DNA of 64,000 nt from Ramlibacter sp. (GCA_029237735.1 JAQZBU010000027.1:6794-70793); one strand, 5' to 3'. Counted from the stretch's first letter, positions 36,581 to 45,562 are shown. Program-made: numbers and translations. The notes: a model not told the origin generated them from the letters alone.

Positions 36581-37542
36581 TGTCCCATGCGCTGAAGGAT
36601 GAGCTGCCGCGTGGCCCGCACTTCGCCCACAAACGGGCTCTGCGGGTCCGAGGCCTTGTCGATCTGTGCAAGCGCCTCTGTATGACGCCCCTGGTCGGAC
36701 AAAGTCTGGGCCAGGTTGTTCATCACGATCACCGATTGTGGATGACGTTGTAGCGCCGCGCGGAGCACGGCCGTCGCGTCCGCCAGCGCGCCGCGTGCGT
36801 GATGCTGGTTGGCCAGGCCAATTGCGGCGGGCAGGTTGTCGGGCCAGCGTTTCAGCGCGGCGTCATAAGCCTTTGTCGCAGCGTGCGCATCCCCGGCTCG
36901 CGCCATCGCCAGCACCGCCGCCATCCATCCGTCTTCGGTCGCTGTCACGGGAATGCGGTCGGGCGGGGCGACCACCATGGCCCAGTAGCCGCTTTTCATC
37001 CATTCGCGCTCGAACGCTGTGAAGGGCATTTCCTGCCGCACCGTGGTGCCCGAGCGGAGAAACAGCGAACCCGTCCCGTAATCGAAGCCATTGACCACTG
37101 CGTAGTGCCACTGCGTGAACATCGGGCCCACATCCTGCAGCACGACCACCGGGTTGCCCGCCGCCACTTCGCGAAGCAGGTCCGCATAGCGCGGAGCGAG
37201 CTGATAGGACACCCGGCCATGGCGACGTGGCGTCGCCAGCATTTCAAGCTGAAGGCTGCCCCTGCGCGAGGGCAGATAAACCTCGGGCACCAGCTGCTCC
37301 GGGGTGACCTTCACGCCGCTGTAGCCCAGTACCGTAGCGAGCGCGGCCGGCCCACACTGGTAGTCCACCTGCGGGAAGAACGGTACGCCCGTCCATTCAA
37401 CCTGCTCTGGAACGCCCGCGGGCCATCCGGATCGCAACGCGACTGTCTGCGGAACGAGTTGAGCACAACCGGCCAGCACGGCGAGCAGTGCGCACAGGAA
37501 AGGGCCCGCCCACAGGCGGGCCGCGCGGTGCGGCCCTGTCAT
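36559..37542 (-). CDS. PA2778-family lipoprotein with C39-like cysteine peptidase and TPR domains
   Basis: A 327-residue protein. A lipobox (LLAVLAGCAQ) shows a lipid-anchored N-terminus. The peptidase half has the Cys of FPQVDYQCGPAALATVLGYSG and the His of FTQWHYAVVNGFD, followed by a C-terminal half with about three TPR-like repeats. This domain pair defines the PA2778 family, which is usually found with PA2779. The substrate is unknown. The Met at 37542 is the start that gives a lipoprotein signal. Confidence 0.88.
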   Translation of the reverse strand: MTGPHRAARLWAGPFLCALLAVLAGCAQLVPQTVALRSGWPAGVPEQVEWTGVPFFPQVDYQCGPAALATVLGYSGVKVTPEQLVPEVYLPSRRGSLQLEMLATPRRHGRVSYQLAPRYADLLREVAAGNPVVVLQDVGPMFTQWHYAVVNGFDYGTGSLFLRSGTTVRQEMPFTAFEREWMKSGYWAMVVAPPDRIPVTATEDGWMAAVLAMARAGDAHAATKAYDAALKRWPDNLPAAIGLANQHHARGALADATAVLRAALQRHPQSVIVMNNLAQTLSDQGRHTEALAQIDKASDPQSPFVGEVRATRQLILQRMGQRKAGNR

Positions 37543-37564
37543 GCGGCCGAACCCGATCTGCCGG

Positions 37565-37927
37565 TCACTTCCGGTACATGAAGTACCAGACCAGGCCCGC
37601 GATGATGACGATCGCAAGCCAGCCGCCACTCGAGAGCGCGCCCGCCGGGGCGGTGTGCATGTCCTGCGTCAATTGCTGCACTTCCTGATCGGTCATCGTG
37701 GCAACGCGCGCACGGGCGTCGGCCGGGTCGATGCCTTGAGCCTGCAGTTGGGCAGCGGTTTCGGCGCGATCCAGCACGCTCAGGACCATGCTGCGCTGTG
37801 TCTGCGATTGCGTCGTCGCGGCCGCCTGGTCCGCGCCGATCATGCCCGCGTTCGCGGTCTGGAACGAAAGTGCCAGCAGAGATACGACCAGCGCGCGGCA
37901 TGTCATTCTTTTCATCGTGGATGTCAT
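37565..37927 (-). CDS. PA2779-family protein
   Basis: A 120-residue protein with an N-terminal signal segment (ALVVSLLALSFQTANA), a charged helix with LSVLDRAETAAQLQAQGIDPADARARVATMTDQEVQQL and a C-terminal membrane segment (GWLAIVIIAGLVWYFMYR). It is the usual partner of PA2778, which starts 22 bp downstream. The start at 37927 is chosen because CCCAAGGAG lies 7-8 bp upstream; the ATG at 37915 is internal. Confidence 0.88.
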   Translation of the reverse strand: MTSTMKRMTCRALVVSLLALSFQTANAGMIGADQAAATTQSQTQRSMVLSVLDRAETAAQLQAQGIDPADARARVATMTDQEVQQLTQDMHTAPAGALSSGGWLAIVIIAGLVWYFMYRK

Positions 37928-38100
37928 CGTCAGGCTCCTTGGGATGGGTTGTGGAAGTCGGCGCCAGCGGCAAGACCCACCATGGCGCCGAATCAATATA
38001 CGCGCGTGCGCAGCGCTTGTGTGCCCATCAGTTGTCAGCGGCCAACGCGCGGCGCGCGTGCCGACACAGAACGCTACAAAAATGCAGGGGCCAGACCGTG

Positions 38101-38376
38101 TCAGTGCGCGCTGGCGTCGTTTTCGATGGTTATCACTCTGGGCGCAGGCGTGGCCGGCTTGCCGCAGCCCGAGCAAGTCGAGCAGGCACCGCAATTGCCG
38201 GGCTGCGCTAACCTGGCCTGCAAGCGCTGCACATGTCTTTCGCCGAGCCCCCAATGCCTGGCCCATCGGGCAGCCCGCTCTGCCAATGTGCGCCGTGCGC
38301 CCGCGGGCATCAGGCTCCAAGCACTGTAGAGCAGTGCCCACACAACAATCGCCGCGATGATGAGGTATTGGGTCAT
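38101..38376 (-). CDS. Small Cys-rich membrane protein following feoB
   Basis: A 91-residue protein with one N-terminal membrane helix (YLIIAAIVVWALLYSAWSL) and a cysteine cluster CGACSTCSGCG near the C-terminus. Small proteins of this layout often follow feoB and are called FeoB-associated Cys-rich proteins; in Burkholderiales they are also listed as DUF6587. The cysteines may bind iron or an Fe-S cluster. The start overlaps the feoB stop by 4 bp, making it the third gene of a feoA-feoB operon. Confidence 0.8.
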   Translation of the reverse strand: MTQYLIIAAIVVWALLYSAWSLMPAGARRTLAERAARWARHWGLGERHVQRLQARLAQPGNCGACSTCSGCGKPATPAPRVITIENDASAH

Positions 38377-40247
38377 GCGGCACCCCAGGCAAGCGCAACG
38401 CGATAGGTGATGAGCGAGGCGATGTACGCCAGCCCGAAGAGGTAGGCCGCCATCAACAACGGGTAGCGCCAGGAATGCGTTTCACGCTTTACGGCCGCCA
38501 ATGTGGAAATGCATTGCGGCGCGAACACGTACCAGGCCAGCAACGAGAGCGCGGTGGCCAGCGACCAGCTTGTGCCCAGCATCGGAGCCAGCTGCTCCGA
38601 CAGCGCCTCGCCGGTGGCCGAAAGGGCATACACCGTGCCTAGCGCCCCCACGGCCACCTCGCGCGCGGCCAATCCCGGAATCAGCGCGATGCAGATCTGC
38701 CAGTTGAATCCGATAGGGCGGAACACCGGCTCCAGCGCCTGGCCGATCATGCCGGCCAGGCTGTACTGGATCGCCGGCCCCGTGGCACCCTCCGGCGCCG
38801 CGGGATAGCTCGAGAGCAGCCACAGCACGATCGTGAGCGCGAGGATGATGCCGCCGACACGCCGCAGGAAGATCGCCGCGCGCTCGAGCAGCCCCAACGC
38901 CAGGCTGCGCGGGTGCGGCCAGCGATAGGACGGCAGCTCCATGAGCAGCGGCGCCTGTACAGCGTTGCGGCGCAGGCGCTTGAAGATCCACGCCACGCCC
39001 ATGGCCGAGACGATGCCTGCGACATACAGCGTGAACAGCACCAGGCCCTGCAGGTTGAACAGGCCCGCGACTTCCCGCTTCGGAATGAACGCGCCGATCA
39101 GCAACGCATACACGGGCAGCCGCGCCGAACAGGTCATGAGCGGGGCGATCATGATCGTGACGAGCCGGTCCGGCCAGCTGCCGATGCTGCGCGTCGCCAT
39201 CACGCCCGGGACGGCGCACGCAAAGCTGGACAGCAGCGGGATGAACGAGCGGCCGGACAAGCCTACCGTGCCCATCACGCGGTCGAGCAGGAAGGCCGCG
39301 CGCGGCAGGTAGCCCGAGTCCTCGAGCGCGAGGATAAAGAGGAACAGGATCAGGATTTGCGGCAGGAACACCAGCACGCTGCCGGCGCCCGCAACAACGC
39401 CATCCACCAGCAGGCTGCGCAACGGCCCATCGGCCATGGTGCCCGTCACCAGCTCACCGACGCTCTCCATCAGTGATTTGATGCCCTCCATCGGTACTTG
39501 CGCCCAGCTGAACACGGCCTGGAACATGAGGAAGAGCAATACGGCCAGGATGGGCAGGCCCCACACGGGATGCAGCGCTGCGCGGTCGATCGCCTCGTCC
39601 ACGCGAGTGTTCACCAGCGGCTCCTGAACGGCGGCTTTCAGGATGCGCCGCACTTCCTGCTGCGTCTGCAGCACCTGCGCAAAGTCGGGAGCCACCCACG
39701 GCGCGGGGTGGTGCGGGCCTTCGGGCCAGCGCGACTCCAGCCGCGCGATCAGGGCCTTCGCGCCCTCCCGGCGCACGCCCACGGTCTCGACCACGGGCAC
39801 GCCGAGTTCCCGCGCGAGCGCAGCGCAGTCGATGCGGATGCCGCGCCTGTGCGCGACATCGCTCATGTTGAGCGCCACGATCATGGGAACGCCCAGGCGG
39901 CGTGCTTCAAGCACCAGCCGCAGGTTCAGCTTGAGGTTGCTCGCATCGGTCACGCACACCAGCAGCGAAGGAGCGTCGACATCCGCGCGCGCGCCCGTGA
40001 CCACGTCGCGCGTGATCGCTTCGTCGGCGCTCAGCGGATTGAGGCTGTAGGCCCCCGGCAGGTCGAGGATCCGAACGCGGCGGCCCGAGGCAGTGAGCAG
40101 CATCCCTTCGCGCCGCTCGACGGTCACGCCCGCATAGTTGGCGACTTTCTGGCGGCTGCCGGTCAGCAGGTTGAAAAGGGCGGTTTTTCCGCAGTTGGGG
40201 TTGCCCAGCAGCGCGACATGTGGGACATGCGACACGTGCGTCGTCAT
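38373..40247 (-). CDS. feoB: Ferrous iron transport protein B
   Basis: A 624-residue Fe(II) transporter with an N-terminal G domain (G1 GNPNCGKTALF at residues 15-25, G2 region NYAGVTVERREG, G3 DLPGAYSL, G4 NMSD) and a C-terminal membrane domain with two Gate segments (PLLSSFACAVPGVMATR and the later LIPGLAAREVAVGALG). It is shorter than the about 770 residues of E. coli FeoB. The ATG at 40247 overlaps the feoA stop in an ATGA junction. Confidence 0.96.
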   Translation of the reverse strand: MTTHVSHVPHVALLGNPNCGKTALFNLLTGSRQKVANYAGVTVERREGMLLTASGRRVRILDLPGAYSLNPLSADEAITRDVVTGARADVDAPSLLVCVTDASNLKLNLRLVLEARRLGVPMIVALNMSDVAHRRGIRIDCAALARELGVPVVETVGVRREGAKALIARLESRWPEGPHHPAPWVAPDFAQVLQTQQEVRRILKAAVQEPLVNTRVDEAIDRAALHPVWGLPILAVLLFLMFQAVFSWAQVPMEGIKSLMESVGELVTGTMADGPLRSLLVDGVVAGAGSVLVFLPQILILFLFILALEDSGYLPRAAFLLDRVMGTVGLSGRSFIPLLSSFACAVPGVMATRSIGSWPDRLVTIMIAPLMTCSARLPVYALLIGAFIPKREVAGLFNLQGLVLFTLYVAGIVSAMGVAWIFKRLRRNAVQAPLLMELPSYRWPHPRSLALGLLERAAIFLRRVGGIILALTIVLWLLSSYPAAPEGATGPAIQYSLAGMIGQALEPVFRPIGFNWQICIALIPGLAAREVAVGALGTVYALSATGEALSEQLAPMLGTSWSLATALSLLAWYVFAPQCISTLAAVKRETHSWRYPLLMAAYLFGLAYIASLITYRVALAWGAA

Positions 40248-40516
40248 GGCATGCACGGCGCTGCCGCATCTCTTTGTACGCCAACCAGCGCGGCCTCGAA
40301 ACGCCTCAGGGCGAAGGTCGCGTGCCCCAGCCGCACGGCGATCGGCTCGCCGCCCGGCAGTGCACGCGCGATCACACGAAGCCGCTCGCCCGGCAGGAAC
40401 CCGATCTCCATGAGGCGCAGCAGCAGATCGTGGTCATGTGGCCTTTGTGGTGACTGCAGCGCGGCCACCGTGGCTTCTTCTCCTGTCTTCAGGCTACTCA
40501 GCGGAACCACTGTCAT
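40244..40516 (-). CDS. feoA: Ferrous iron transport protein A
   Basis: A 90-residue SH3-like protein with LLLRLMEIGFLPGERLRVIARALPGGEPIAVRLGHATFALRR, typical of FeoA. It helps FeoB-mediated Fe(II) uptake. It is the first gene of feoA-feoB-Cys-rich protein. A Fur-like box lies 43 bp upstream of its start codon. Confidence 0.94.
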   Translation of the reverse strand: MTVVPLSSLKTGEEATVAALQSPQRPHDHDLLLRLMEIGFLPGERLRVIARALPGGEPIAVRLGHATFALRRFEAALVGVQRDAAAPCMP

Positions 40517-40558
40517 TGCATTCCCGATACGACTCGATAAATAGACGAGTCAACGGAA

Positions 40559-40581
40559 ATGAGAATAATTCCTAATGAGAT
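40559..40581 (-). promoter_or_regulatory. Fur-like box upstream of feoA
   Basis: ATGAGAATAATTCCTAATGAGAT is AT-rich in a GC-rich genome. Its first 14 bases, with the A before it, equal the common Fur half AATGAGAATAATT, and a second partial half follows. Position 43 bp upstream of the feoA ATG fits repression by Fe-bound Fur. Confidence 0.6.
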
Positions 40582-40624
40582 TCAATCCTTGACCGGGATC
40601 AAACTCCGGTCGATTGCGCGTCGC

Positions 40625-40996
40625 TTATTCGACGATGTCCACGATGCTCGGGTCCCGGCGGATGGTTTCCCTGGCCCTGTGCTCGTGGCGGTCGAGCTTG
40701 CCCAAAGTGTGCTCGATCAGGCGGACCAGCTTCTGGGCGGCGCCGCGGAAAGCCAGGTCTTGCGATTCAGCGTGATGGTTCACGGCCAGCGGTGCGTGGC
40801 CGTTCAGGCGCGCTTCCAGCATGCAACGCAGGTCGGCTGCGCCCTTGGCAGCGCTGTTCTCATCGCTCATCTGGACTTCGACGCGGGTGATTTCCTGGCT
40901 GAAGCGGGACAACGCGTCGTTCAGGAATTCGCCGGCCCAGCGCTCCAGGGTTTCCTTGTTCTCGACCCCGTTGCTGGTGTTGACTTGTACTTGCAT
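40625..40996 (-). CDS. HPF/RaiA family ribosome-associated protein
   Basis: A 123-residue protein with a beta-alpha-beta-beta-beta-alpha pattern like ribosome hibernation factors (ITRVEVQMSDENSAAKGAADLRCMLEARLNG). Short HPF/RaiA-type proteins bind the 30S decoding region in stationary phase. It lacks the C-terminal dimerisation domain of long HPF and is more divergent than the rpoN-linked copy. It may act under stress; this is inference. Confidence 0.78.
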   Translation of the reverse strand: MQVQVNTSNGVENKETLERWAGEFLNDALSRFSQEITRVEVQMSDENSAAKGAADLRCMLEARLNGHAPLAVNHHAESQDLAFRGAAQKLVRLIEHTLGKLDRHEHRARETIRRDPSIVDIVE

Positions 40997-41164
40997 GAAT
41001 TCGCGTCCTTTCTTGACTGCTTGCCATCAGTGTGGGGACGCAAGCGCCATTGTCGTGTAGGAGAAGGTGCAGACCACGATGTCGGACAGCTCGCGCCAAC
41101 CAGAGCAGGCGGGCTTGCGACGCACAGCCTGTATGCTCGCCGTTCGCCGGGAGAAAATAACCAA

Positions 41165-41836
41165 ATGGCTGTGCTTGAAACCATCGAATCGGAAACCGGG
41201 CCGAACCCGGTCGCCACGATCATTGTGCTCCACGGGCTCGGCGCGGACGGAAACGATTTCGTCCCCATCGCGCAGGAGCTCGACCTGTCCGCGGTGGGCA
41301 ACGTGCGCTTCGTGTTTCCGCACGCGCCCGTGATCCCCGTCACCATCAACAACGGCATGCGCATGCGGGCGTGGTACGACATCCTGGGCATGGATCTCGT
41401 CAAGCGCGAGGACGAGCAGGGCCTTCGCCGGTCGCTTCGCGAGATCGAGGAGCTTCTCGAACGCGAGGAACAACGCGGAATGCCCGCGCACCGTATCGTG
41501 CTGGCGGGCTTTTCCCAGGGGAGTGCCATGGCGCTCATGACGGGCTTGCGGCATAAGCAGCGGCTCGCGGGCATCGTCGGCATGTCGGGCTACCTGCCGC
41601 TCGCGCAGAGCACCGCTGGCGAGCGAAGCGATGCCAACACCCTCACGCCCATCTTCATGGCGCACGGCCAGCACGACAACGTGGTTGTCGCACAGCGCGG
41701 CCAGGCCTCACGCGACGCTTTGCAGGCGCTTGGCTATCAGGTGGAGTGGCACGAATACCCGATGGCCCATTCGGTGTGCATGGAAGAAATCGCCGATCTC
41801 AACGCCTGGCTTGTGAAAGTGCTCGCGCACCCTTGA
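41165..41836 (+). CDS. Carboxylesterase/acyl-protein thioesterase-like alpha/beta hydrolase
   Basis: A 223-residue phospholipase/carboxylesterase-family hydrolase. The oxyanion-loop IVLHGLGADGNDF is near residue 20, the nucleophile is in LAGFSQGSAMAL (GxSxG), the Asp region is MAHGQHDNVV and the His is in EYPMAHSV. It cleaves short acyl esters or thioesters in the cytoplasm. The ATG at 41165 has GGGAGA about 12 bp upstream. It is unlinked in function to its neighbours as far as I can see. Confidence 0.9.
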   Translation: MAVLETIESETGPNPVATIIVLHGLGADGNDFVPIAQELDLSAVGNVRFVFPHAPVIPVTINNGMRMRAWYDILGMDLVKREDEQGLRRSLREIEELLEREEQRGMPAHRIVLAGFSQGSAMALMTGLRHKQRLAGIVGMSGYLPLAQSTAGERSDANTLTPIFMAHGQHDNVVVAQRGQASRDALQALGYQVEWHEYPMAHSVCMEEIADLNAWLVKVLAHP

Positions 41837-41838
41837 AT

Positions 41839-41897
41839 TTGTCATGCCGGACTCGATCCGGCATCCATGGATTGCGGGTCGAGCCCGCAATGACAAG
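41839..41897. repeat. Double-hairpin intergenic repeat
   Basis: The outer TTGTCAT...ATGACAAG inverted pair encloses two hairpins, GCCGG-N-CCGGC and GCGGGTCGAGCCCGC, giving a cruciform-like 59-bp unit between two convergent genes. It resembles dispersed intergenic repeats that I recall from Comamonadaceae genomes, and may also act as a terminator. Confidence 0.65.
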
Positions 41898-42368
41898 TCA
41901 GACCTCGCCGCCGAAGCGTTTGATGAGGTTGGCGATGTACTTGTCGACCAGCTTCTCGAATTCGCTTTCGACCACTGGCGCGACGACCATCTTCATCAGG
42001 CCGGGCAGGGGTAGGGTGATCTCGCCCGCGATCTTCAACTCGATGCCGGTTGACTTTTTGTTGTCCTTGAGCTTCCAGTGGCCGCCCACGAGGGCGTTGC
42101 CCACGCCTTCCACCGGCGTCCACACCACGGTGCCCTTGGCCTTGTTGCTGACGTACTTGCTGGCGTAGACGGTCTGGATGTTCACCTGCGCGGTGCCCAC
42201 TTTTTCCATCTCCCACTTGTAGACGCCGCCTCCCATGTCGGTGAGCTTGTCCACCTTGGGGAAATGCGAAACGGAAGTGGGCACGTCCGACAGAACCTCG
42301 AAGACCTCCGCGGCCGCGGCCCTCACGTCGAATTCGTAGCCAAGGTCGATGTTCACGGTCACGGCCAT
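41898..42368 (-). CDS. SRPBCC-fold (START/polyketide-cyclase-like) protein
   Basis: A 156-residue SRPBCC protein starting VTVNIDLGYEFDVRAAAAEVFEVLSDVPTSVSHFPKV, the usual first strand, helices and LxDVxxSxxxFPxV pattern of the fold. Members bind hydrophobic ligands or act as CoxG-like factors. GAGGAG precedes the ATG at 42368. A phasin-like gene lies upstream, so lipid or granule-surface binding is a possibility, not a finding. Confidence 0.8.
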   Translation of the reverse strand: MAVTVNIDLGYEFDVRAAAAEVFEVLSDVPTSVSHFPKVDKLTDMGGGVYKWEMEKVGTAQVNIQTVYASKYVSNKAKGTVVWTPVEGVGNALVGGHWKLKDNKKSTGIELKIAGEITLPLPGLMKMVVAPVVESEFEKLVDKYIANLIKRFGGEV

Positions 42369-42433
42369 GGGAGTCTCCTCGTTCGTTATGTGGGTGGCAT
42401 TCTGCCACCCGGGGCCGCCGGCCAGTCGGCAGC

Positions 42434-42775
42434 TTAGTGCGTCTTGCGGGCTTGCGCAGCCAGTGCCGCGGCGCGTTCGATTGCGGCGACGGTCGCTCCA
42501 ACGAGCGTGTCCACCACCACGACAGCGCCGTCGGCCGACAGGTTCAGTCCCTTCGCGTAGTAGGTGCTGAAGGCCTGTTGGGCACGCGCGGCATTGCGCC
42601 GGGTCTCGGCCGTCAACTTCGGGCTGGTTTTCTTCAGGGCGCTTTTCCAGCGCTGCTCTAGCGTGCCGGCCAGGCGTTCGCCGCCTTCGCGGTACGCTCC
42701 GATGACTTCGTGGGCGGTGTTGCCGAACTTCGCAACCATGTCGGTGGCGGTGGCGGAAAAGGCGTTGGTGCTCAT
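42434..42775 (-). CDS. Phasin-like alpha-helical protein
   Basis: A 113-residue, Ala-rich, amphipathic helical protein without signal peptide or membrane segment. The composition and helical pattern (AHEVIGAYREGGERLAGTLEQRWKSAL) resemble small phasins that coat polyhydroxyalkanoate granules, but no phasin signature is definite. It has a good ribosome binding site (GCAACAGGAG). Function is inferred at low confidence. Confidence 0.6.
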   Translation of the reverse strand: MSTNAFSATATDMVAKFGNTAHEVIGAYREGGERLAGTLEQRWKSALKKTSPKLTAETRRNAARAQQAFSTYYAKGLNLSADGAVVVVDTLVGATVAAIERAAALAAQARKTH

Positions 42776-42976
42776 GCGGGCTCCTGTTGCAGGTTGATGA
42801 GCCGATTCTGGCGGCCACTCCTAGTGCCGTCGACCTAATGGGGGCAGGTTTCCTAGGGGCGGGGGTCTAAGCCGGGCAGGGCGCTTACCAGATTCCGGCT
42901 TGTCCCGTCCGGATGCACGAAATCCGAAGGCGTGCTACCTTCCGGCCCATCAACGAGACAACGAACCCCTTCTTAC

Positions 42977-44530
42977 ATGAGCAACCTGCAGGCCCGCCTT
43001 GGCGCCCTCACGCCGCAACGGCTGAAGGGCGTGCGCCGCGGCATCGAAAAAGAAAGCCTGCGCGCCACGCCTGAAGGCGCCTTGGCGATGACGCCGCACC
43101 CGCAGCTCCTGGGTTCCGCGCTGACGCATCCCCACATCACCACCGACTACAGCGAGGCGCAGCTGGAGCTGATCACCGGCGTCCATGCATCCCCCGAGAG
43201 CTGCCTCGAGGAACTGCTGCAGATCCACCAGTTCACTTACCGCGCGCTCGGCGACGAGATGCTGTGGGTGTCCAGCATGCCGTGCAATCTGCCGGCGGAC
43301 GAGAACATCCCCATCGGCCGTTATGGCTCGTCCAACGTCGGCCGCGCCAAGAGCGTCTACCGCATGGGCCTGGCGCACCGCTACGGCCGGCGCATGCAAA
43401 CCATATCCGGCATCCACTACAACTGGTCCCTGCCCGACATCACGAGCGAACAGTACTTTGCGCTGATTCGCAACTTCCGCCGTCACGCGTTCCTGCTGCT
43501 GTACCTGTTCGGCGCGTCGCCTGCGGTGTGTTCCAGTTTTGTCGCCGGCCGCCAGCACGAGTTGCAGTCGCTCGGCGAGGGCACGATGTACATGCCGCAC
43601 GGCACGTCGCTGCGCATGGGGCGCCTTGGCTACCAGAGCGATGCGCAGGCCAGCCTGGCAGTGAGCTACAACAGCCTGGACGGCTATGCCCAATCGCTGC
43701 ATGAAGCGTTGACGCGGCCTTATCCCGCGTATGAGGCGGTGGGCATCGTGAACCCGGGCGGCGAGTACAACCAGCTCGCCACCAGCCTGCTGCAGATCGA
43801 GAATGAGTTCTACGGCACGATTCGGCCCAAGCGCGTGATCCGCCCTGGCGAGCGCCCGCTGCATGCCCTGCGCGAGCGCGGTGTCGAATACGTCGAAGTG
43901 CGCCTGCTGGACCTGAATCCCTTCGTGCCGATCGGCATTACGGCGCAAACCATCCGCTTCCTGGACATCTTTCTGCTGCATTGCCTGTTGTCCGACAGCC
44001 CGCCGGACACCCCGCAGGAGATCGCGGCGCTAGGGCGCAACCAGCACAAGACGGCCGCTTTCGGCCGCGAGCCCGGGCTGTGCCTGGAGCGCGGCGGATC
44101 GGAAGTTCCGCTCACGCAATGGGGCACCGAACTGATGGATTCGTTCGGGCCCATCGCAGCGGCCCTCGACGAAGCCCATCAGTCACCCGATTACGGTGAC
44201 GCCCTGCGCGCCGCCAGCGCGCTGCTGCAAGACCCAGACCTGGTGCCCAGCGCGCGCGTGCTGGCCGTGATGGAGCGCGACTTCCCCAACTCCTTCACCG
44301 CCTTCACTCGCGCGCAATCGCAGCAGACGAAGGCCAAGCTGCTCGCGCTGCCTTTCAGCGCGGCCCAGCAGGCGCGATTCGCGGCGCTGAGCGAGCAATC
44401 CTTGCGCGACCAGAAGGCCATCGAGGCGGCTGACATCATGCCGTTTGAGGCATATCGCCAGCAATACGTCTCGCCCGAACGACTGGGCGTGTCCGCGTCG
44501 GCCATCGCCCCGGCGCTCGCCGCGGTCTAA
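42977..44530 (+). CDS. gshA: Glutamate-cysteine ligase
   Basis: A 517-residue gamma-proteobacterial-type GshA, the first step of glutathione synthesis. RRGIEKESLRATPEGALAMTPHP is at the N-terminus with the Glu/Mg site, followed by ITTDYSEAQLELITGVH, and MQTISGIHYNWSLPD in the middle. It forms gamma-glutamylcysteine from Glu and Cys with ATP. The ATG at 42977 starts the conserved segment; no good ribosome binding site precedes it. No gshB is adjacent. Confidence 0.95.
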   Translation: MSNLQARLGALTPQRLKGVRRGIEKESLRATPEGALAMTPHPQLLGSALTHPHITTDYSEAQLELITGVHASPESCLEELLQIHQFTYRALGDEMLWVSSMPCNLPADENIPIGRYGSSNVGRAKSVYRMGLAHRYGRRMQTISGIHYNWSLPDITSEQYFALIRNFRRHAFLLLYLFGASPAVCSSFVAGRQHELQSLGEGTMYMPHGTSLRMGRLGYQSDAQASLAVSYNSLDGYAQSLHEALTRPYPAYEAVGIVNPGGEYNQLATSLLQIENEFYGTIRPKRVIRPGERPLHALRERGVEYVEVRLLDLNPFVPIGITAQTIRFLDIFLLHCLLSDSPPDTPQEIAALGRNQHKTAAFGREPGLCLERGGSEVPLTQWGTELMDSFGPIAAALDEAHQSPDYGDALRAASALLQDPDLVPSARVLAVMERDFPNSFTAFTRAQSQQTKAKLLALPFSAAQQARFAALSEQSLRDQKAIEAADIMPFEAYRQQYVSPERLGVSASAIAPALAAV

Positions 44531-44852
44531 AGCAAACTCTTCCTGCGCCAAAAGGACAGGGCGGGTACAATACGTGCTTCGATTGCGCAGGCGAATCGAA
44601 ACGCGCCCATAAATACCACTCCAACCCCAGGCGCTCCAGTTCACCACTGCGCACGCGTCTTCGGGCATCCCAAGCTCCTGTTCCGGCCGCCACGCCGGGC
44701 TTTCCGACCAAGACGCGCTCCCGGTCCTCCGTAAGAGGCCCATGCCACCGGGATCGATGCGCGCCGGCTTGCCCAAGCAAGCTTCAACACACTCTCCTCG
44801 CGGCTGCATCGTTGCCGCCGCCTGGCACCGTTAATTTTCGAAAAAAGTTCAA
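44531..44852 (+). other. Long, gene-free leader upstream of a TTG-start gene and infA
   Basis: These 322 bases hold no supported gene. A TACAAT hexamer at 44566-44571 may be a -10, which would give a leader of about 275 nt ahead of the TTG at 44853. The leader ends in an AT-rich TTAATTTTCGAAAAAAGTTCAA stretch. Its length and the infA gene downstream invite comparison with cold-shock leaders, but I cannot show a structure. Confidence 0.4.
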
Positions 44853-45107
44853 TTGAATTCCAAAGACAACATCACCGTAGGCAAGTACCTGATTTCGCCC
44901 CTGACCAAACCTCTCGCGAACGGTTGGTACGCCTGCTCCGTCTCGATCCGTTCGGGCTCGGGCAGTGGCACGCATGACCGGGTGCTGCGCCTCACGCGCC
45001 TTTTCCAGACCAAGCTCGCAGCGGTGCGCTATGCCACCGCCGAAGGCCTGCAGTGGATCGGGCATTCCCACACCAGCGTCCAGGGCGCCGCCCTTGCCGC
45101 TATCTAG
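44853..45107 (+). CDS. Small conserved-looking protein, TTG start, upstream of infA
   Basis: An 84-residue protein with no internal Met, so a TTG start is required. The stretch GWYACSVSIRSGSGSGTHDRVLRLTRLF followed by AAVRYATAEGLQWI recalls a family seen beside cold-shock and infA genes in Comamonadaceae, from memory only. No catalytic motif is present. The coding region ends 21 bp before infA, so the two are probably co-transcribed. Confidence 0.65.
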   Translation: MNSKDNITVGKYLISPLTKPLANGWYACSVSIRSGSGSGTHDRVLRLTRLFQTKLAAVRYATAEGLQWIGHSHTSVQGAALAAI

Positions 45108-45128
45108 ACCCAGCACAGGAGACTCACC

Positions 45129-45380
45129 ATGGCCAAGGAAGAACTGATCGAGATGAAGGGGCACGTGGACGAAGTGCTGCCCGACTCGCGCTTTCGCGTG
45201 ACGCTGGAGAACGGTCACCAGGTCATCTGCTACACCGGTGGCAAGATGCGCAAGCACCATATCCGCATCATCGCCGGCGACAACGTGTCGCTGGAAATGT
45301 CCCCCTACGATTTGACCAAGGGCCGAATCACGTTCCGCCACATTGCCGGTCGAAGCGGCCCGCCGCCGGCTCGCCGCTGA
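45129..45380 (+). CDS. infA: Translation initiation factor IF-1 (non-ribosomal-operon copy)
   Basis: An 83-residue OB-fold protein: [70 protein letters not shown] is IF-1 throughout. Burkholderiales often carry a second infA outside the ribosomal operon, with an extended C-terminus as here ([11 protein letters not shown]). It binds the A site of 30S during initiation and may also act as an RNA chaperone. The AGGAG before the ATG is strong. Confidence 0.95.
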   Translation: MAKEELIEMKGHVDEVLPDSRFRVTLENGHQVICYTGGKMRKHHIRIIAGDNVSLEMSPYDLTKGRITFRHIAGRSGPPPARR

Positions 45381-45562
45381 GTTCGCGGCTCAGGCCGGAA
45401 CGTCGTGCCTGCATCGCTGCACAGTGCAGGCCTGAACATGAGTCGCCTACGCTGCGCAGGTGCCCAGGCGCCACGCTTCGGCGACTCAGTCCTACACGGC
45501 TCGGTCAACGCCGAGCTGATAGTCGCCGTTGTAACCAAATCACCACTTCCGGGGATCCCCCA

